From: Planctomicrobium piriforme
Lineage (GTDB): Bacteria; Planctomycetota; Planctomycetia; Pirellulales; PNKZ01
Assembly (NCBI GenBank): GCA_945877965.1
Contig: CAMCTH010000024.1
Span: 1-16,175, forward strand
Direction: 5' to 3'
Length of the DNA stretch: 16,175 bases
The notes under the pieces were generated by a model. The model was not told where the DNA came from. It saw only the letters and a list, made by a program, of their open reading frames with translations, and ran no database searches. Shown here one piece after another: positions 13,812 to 16,175 of this stretch; position 1 is the stretch's first letter, and each line of letters opens with the position of its first letter. The translations under genes were made by a program, and so were the position numbers.

Positions 13812-16175
13812 ATGCACCCCGTCGCCTCGTCCGCCAACTCGAGCGACCATCTGCTGACGCTGGAAGAGATCAGCCACTTGGTCGCCGGAACCGGCAACCC
13901 GGCCGAGACCTTGGCCAACATCGTCGGCCTCGTGCAAATGCGATTTCAGAGCGACGTCTGCTCGCTCTATTTGCTCGACACGTCGCGAACGTTTTTGGTG
14001 CTGGCCGCCACGGTCGGACTCAAGCCCGACAGTATCGGCCGCGTGCGAATGGAACTGAGTGAAGGGCTCGTCGGGCTCACGGCCGAGAGCATGCAGCCGG
14101 TCGACGCCGTCGATGCGCCGGCCCATCCGCGCTTCAAATTCTTCCCCGAGTCGGGCGAAGATATATATCACTCCTTCTTGGGCGTGCCGGTCGTCGATCG
14201 CGGCGCGTTGCAAGGGGTGCTCACCGTTCAAACCGCCGACCCGCGCACGTTCACGACCGACGAAATTCGCCTCCTCTCGGCGACCGGCGGACAAGTGGCG
14301 TCGCTCGTCAGCGAAGCCCGCGCGCTCGAGCTCTTCCGCGTGCCGTCGTACGAACGGGCCGGCATGCTAGCCCGCAACCTGTGGTGGTGCTGGGACAGCG
14401 ACACGACGAACATCTTTCGCGAGATCGACCCGAGCCGCTGGCGCGAGCTGGTCCACAATCCGATCGAGCTCTTGAAAGAGATTCCGATCCAAGAGTTTGA
14501 TCGTCGCGCCGATGAACGGGTTTTGCACAGCCGGATTAACTACGCCTATCGTCGGCTTCGCGAGTATCTCGATCAGAAAAAGACCTGGAGCAACCGCGCC
14601 GCCGGCATTCTGCAAGCCCGACCCGTCGCCTACTTCTCGGCCGAGTTCGGCCTGCACGAGAGCGTGCCGATTTACTCCGGCGGTCTCGGCGTGTTGGCCG
14701 GCGATCACATCAAGAGCGCCTCGGACCTCGGCGTGCCGCTCGTCGGCATCGGCCTGTTCTACGATCAAGGCTATTTCCGCCAGCGACTCTCGTACGACGG
14801 CATGCAAGAAGAAGATTATCTCGACGTCGAGCCGGCGAAGTTGCCCCTCGCGCCGGCCGTCGGACACGACGGTCGCCAGGTCTGCGTCTCGATCGACACC
14901 CGCCGCGGATCGATTCATGCCCGCGTTTGGAAGTTGGCCGTCGGTCGGAATACGCTGCTGCTGCTCGACAGCGACGTCGACCAGAATTCGCCCGAGGATC
15001 GCGATCTGACGTCGCGGCTCTACGGCGGCGACAGTCGCACGCGGATTCGCCAGGAACTGCTGCTCGGCATCGGCGGCTATCGCGCGCTCAGGGCTCTCGG
15101 CATTCGCCCGGGCGTGCTCCACTTGAACGAAGGGCACAGTGCCTTTGCGGTGTTGGAAGTGATCCGTCGCCGGATGGGACGCGAAGGGATCGACTTCGAC
15201 GAGGCGGCCCGCCGCGTGTCGACCCTCACCTGCTTCACCACGCACACGCCGGTCGCCGCGGGGCACGATCGCTTCGGCGCGGATCTGACCGAAGAACATC
15301 TGGGCCCGCTGCGCGACAGCATGGGCTTGAGCCACGATCACCTGATGGCGCTCGGACGCGTCGACCCGTACAACCCGCACGAAGAATTTTGCATGACCGT
15401 GCTGGCTCTGAAACTCTCGCGCCGCGCGAATGCCGTGTCGTCGCTGCACGGCGAAGTTTCGCGGAGCATGTGGACCGGACTCTGGCCGGGTCGGCCGGCC
15501 GAAGAGGTGCCGATCGGCCACATCACCAACGGCGTGCATGTGCTCACTTGGCTCGCGCCGCAGATGCAATCGCTCTACGACCGACAGCTCGGCCCGAACT
15601 GGCAAGCTCGCAGCGGCGAGCCCGACGTCTGGGAAGCGATCGAACAGGTCGACGACGGCGAACTCTGGGAGACGCACGTCACGCTGAAGGCGCGAATGCT
15701 CGATTTCATCCGCCGCCGCGCCGCGCGGCAGGCCGAACGTCGCGCCGAGCCGCCGGCGAACGTCAACCAACTCCGCCGCGCGCTGAACCTCGACGTCCTG
15801 ACGATCGGCTTCGCCCGTCGCTTTGCCACGTACAAGCGGGCCGACCTCATCTTCCGCGACATCAATCGGCTGGCCGATCTGATCAGTGATCCGCAACGTC
15901 CCGTGCAGTTCGTCTTCGCCGGTAAAGCGCATCCGCACGATCGGCCGGGCAAGGCGATCTTGCAGAAGATCTCGCAGCTCTCGCGCGACCCGCGATTCGC
16001 CGGGCGGTTGGTCTTCGTCGAAGATTACGACATCAACACCTGCCGGCATTTCGTGCAAGGCGTCGACGTGTGGCTCAACAATCCGCGCCGGCCGTTGGAA
16101 GCGTCGGGGACGAGCGGCCAGAAGGTCGTGCTCAACGGCGGCTTGAACCTCTCGGTCCTCGACGGTTGGTGGGCC
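13812..16175 (+). CDS. GAF-domain-fused alpha-glucan (glycogen) phosphorylase, 3' end outside the window
   Basis: The frame from ATG 13812 stays open for 788 codons to the window edge. Residues about 15-172 are a GAF domain that closely resembles the GAF of PtsP (enzyme I-Ntr): SDVCSLYLLD (47-56), GRVRMELSEGLVGL (76-89), AHPRFKFFPESGE (104-116), FLGVPVVDRGALQGVLTVQ (122-140). From 185 comes the DUF3417-type N-terminal segment (ARNLWWCWD, 187-195), then the GT35 phosphorylase core: YFSAEFGLHES (274-284), HLNEGHSAF (437-445), THTPVAAGHD (477-486), GFARRFATYKRA (666-677) and EASGTSGQK (763-771), where Lys771 should bind pyridoxal phosphate. It releases glucose 1-phosphate from alpha-1,4-glucans with inorganic phosphate in the cytoplasm. 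Only the last part of the family domain is missing. No strong ribosome site precedes the ATG. It diverges from ppc across a 292-nt gap. The GAF suggests small-molecule control of glycogen breakdown. Confidence 0.94.
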   Translation, partial: MHPVASSANSSDHLLTLEEISHLVAGTGNPAETLANIVGLVQMRFQSDVCSLYLLDTSRTFLVLAATVGLKPDSIGRVRMELSEGLVGLTAESMQPVDAVDAPAHPRFKFFPESGEDIYHSFLGVPVVDRGALQGVLTVQTADPRTFTTDEIRLLSATGGQVASLVSEARALELFRVPSYERAGMLARNLWWCWDSDTTNIFREIDPSRWRELVHNPIELLKEIPIQEFDRRADERVLHSRINYAYRRLREYLDQKKTWSNRAAGILQARPVAYFSAEFGLHESVPIYSGGLGVLAGDHIKSASDLGVPLVGIGLFYDQGYFRQRLSYDGMQEEDYLDVEPAKLPLAPAVGHDGRQVCVSIDTRRGSIHARVWKLAVGRNTLLLLDSDVDQNSPEDRDLTSRLYGGDSRTRIRQELLLGIGGYRALRALGIRPGVLHLNEGHSAFAVLEVIRRRMGREGIDFDEAARRVSTLTCFTTHTPVAAGHDRFGADLTEEHLGPLRDSMGLSHDHLMALGRVDPYNPHEEFCMTVLALKLSRRANAVSSLHGEVSRSMWTGLWPGRPAEEVPIGHITNGVHVLTWLAPQMQSLYDRQLGPNWQARSGEPDVWEAIEQVDDGELWETHVTLKARMLDFIRRRAARQAERRAEPPANVNQLRRALNLDVLTIGFARRFATYKRADLIFRDINRLADLISDPQRPVQFVFAGKAHPHDRPGKAILQKISQLSRDPRFAGRLVFVEDYDINTCRHFVQGVDVWLNNPRRPLEASGTSGQKVVLNGGLNLSVLDGWWA

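Noticed and set aside
14367..16058. Minus-strand open frame of 563 codons opposite the phosphorylase
   Set aside because: Antisense shadow; the plus frame carries the GAF and GT35 motifs without interruption.

Overview
The window is a 16.2 kb, GC-rich chromosomal segment that reads like a member of the Planctomycetota, probably Pirellulales-like. That is inference from codon style, weak Shine-Dalgarno sites, gene content and G-rich palindromic repeats; no rRNA or other marker is present. Coding density is high: six genes lie on the minus strand and one on the plus strand. No tRNA, rRNA, CRISPR array, insertion sequence or prophage gene was found.

Layout on the minus strand, in transcription order: phosphoenolpyruvate carboxylase (13519-10688), 6-phosphofructokinase (10572-9244), a transglutaminase fused to a DUF2126 putative amidoligase (8987-5424), a circularly permuted ATP-grasp fused to an alpha-E domain (5227-2654), a second stand-alone transglutaminase (2634-1762), and a secreted penicillin/acyl-homoserine-lactone acylase-family Ntn hydrolase (1655 to the left edge, C-terminus cut off). 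On the plus strand, diverging from the carboxylase gene, is an alpha-glucan (glycogen) phosphorylase with an N-terminal GAF domain (13812 to the right edge, C-terminus cut off).

The right half is central carbon metabolism: glycogen phosphorolysis, the committed glycolytic kinase and anaplerotic carboxylation of PEP. The left half is the conserved but functionally unassigned transglutaminase / CP-ATP-grasp / alpha-E / DUF2126 set, predicted from family knowledge to make or modify a peptide through amide ligation plus transglutaminase-like chemistry. The ATP-grasp and small transglutaminase genes are 19 nt apart and almost certainly co-transcribed. The acylase follows 106 nt later on the same strand, but it has a signal peptide while the other three do not, so a functional link is only a hypothesis.

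The gaps between genes hold structured repeats: a BIME-like pair of G/C hairpins (9101-9233), a 14-bp tandem repeat with an inverted partner (10591-10685), a purine/pyrimidine inverted repeat (5314-5415), and a branched palindromic region between the divergent genes (13575-13700). The points most worth a second look are the GAF-phosphorylase fusion, the amidoligase/transglutaminase locus with its neighbouring acylase, and loss of the conserved C-terminal Asn of the PEP carboxylase aspartate site.
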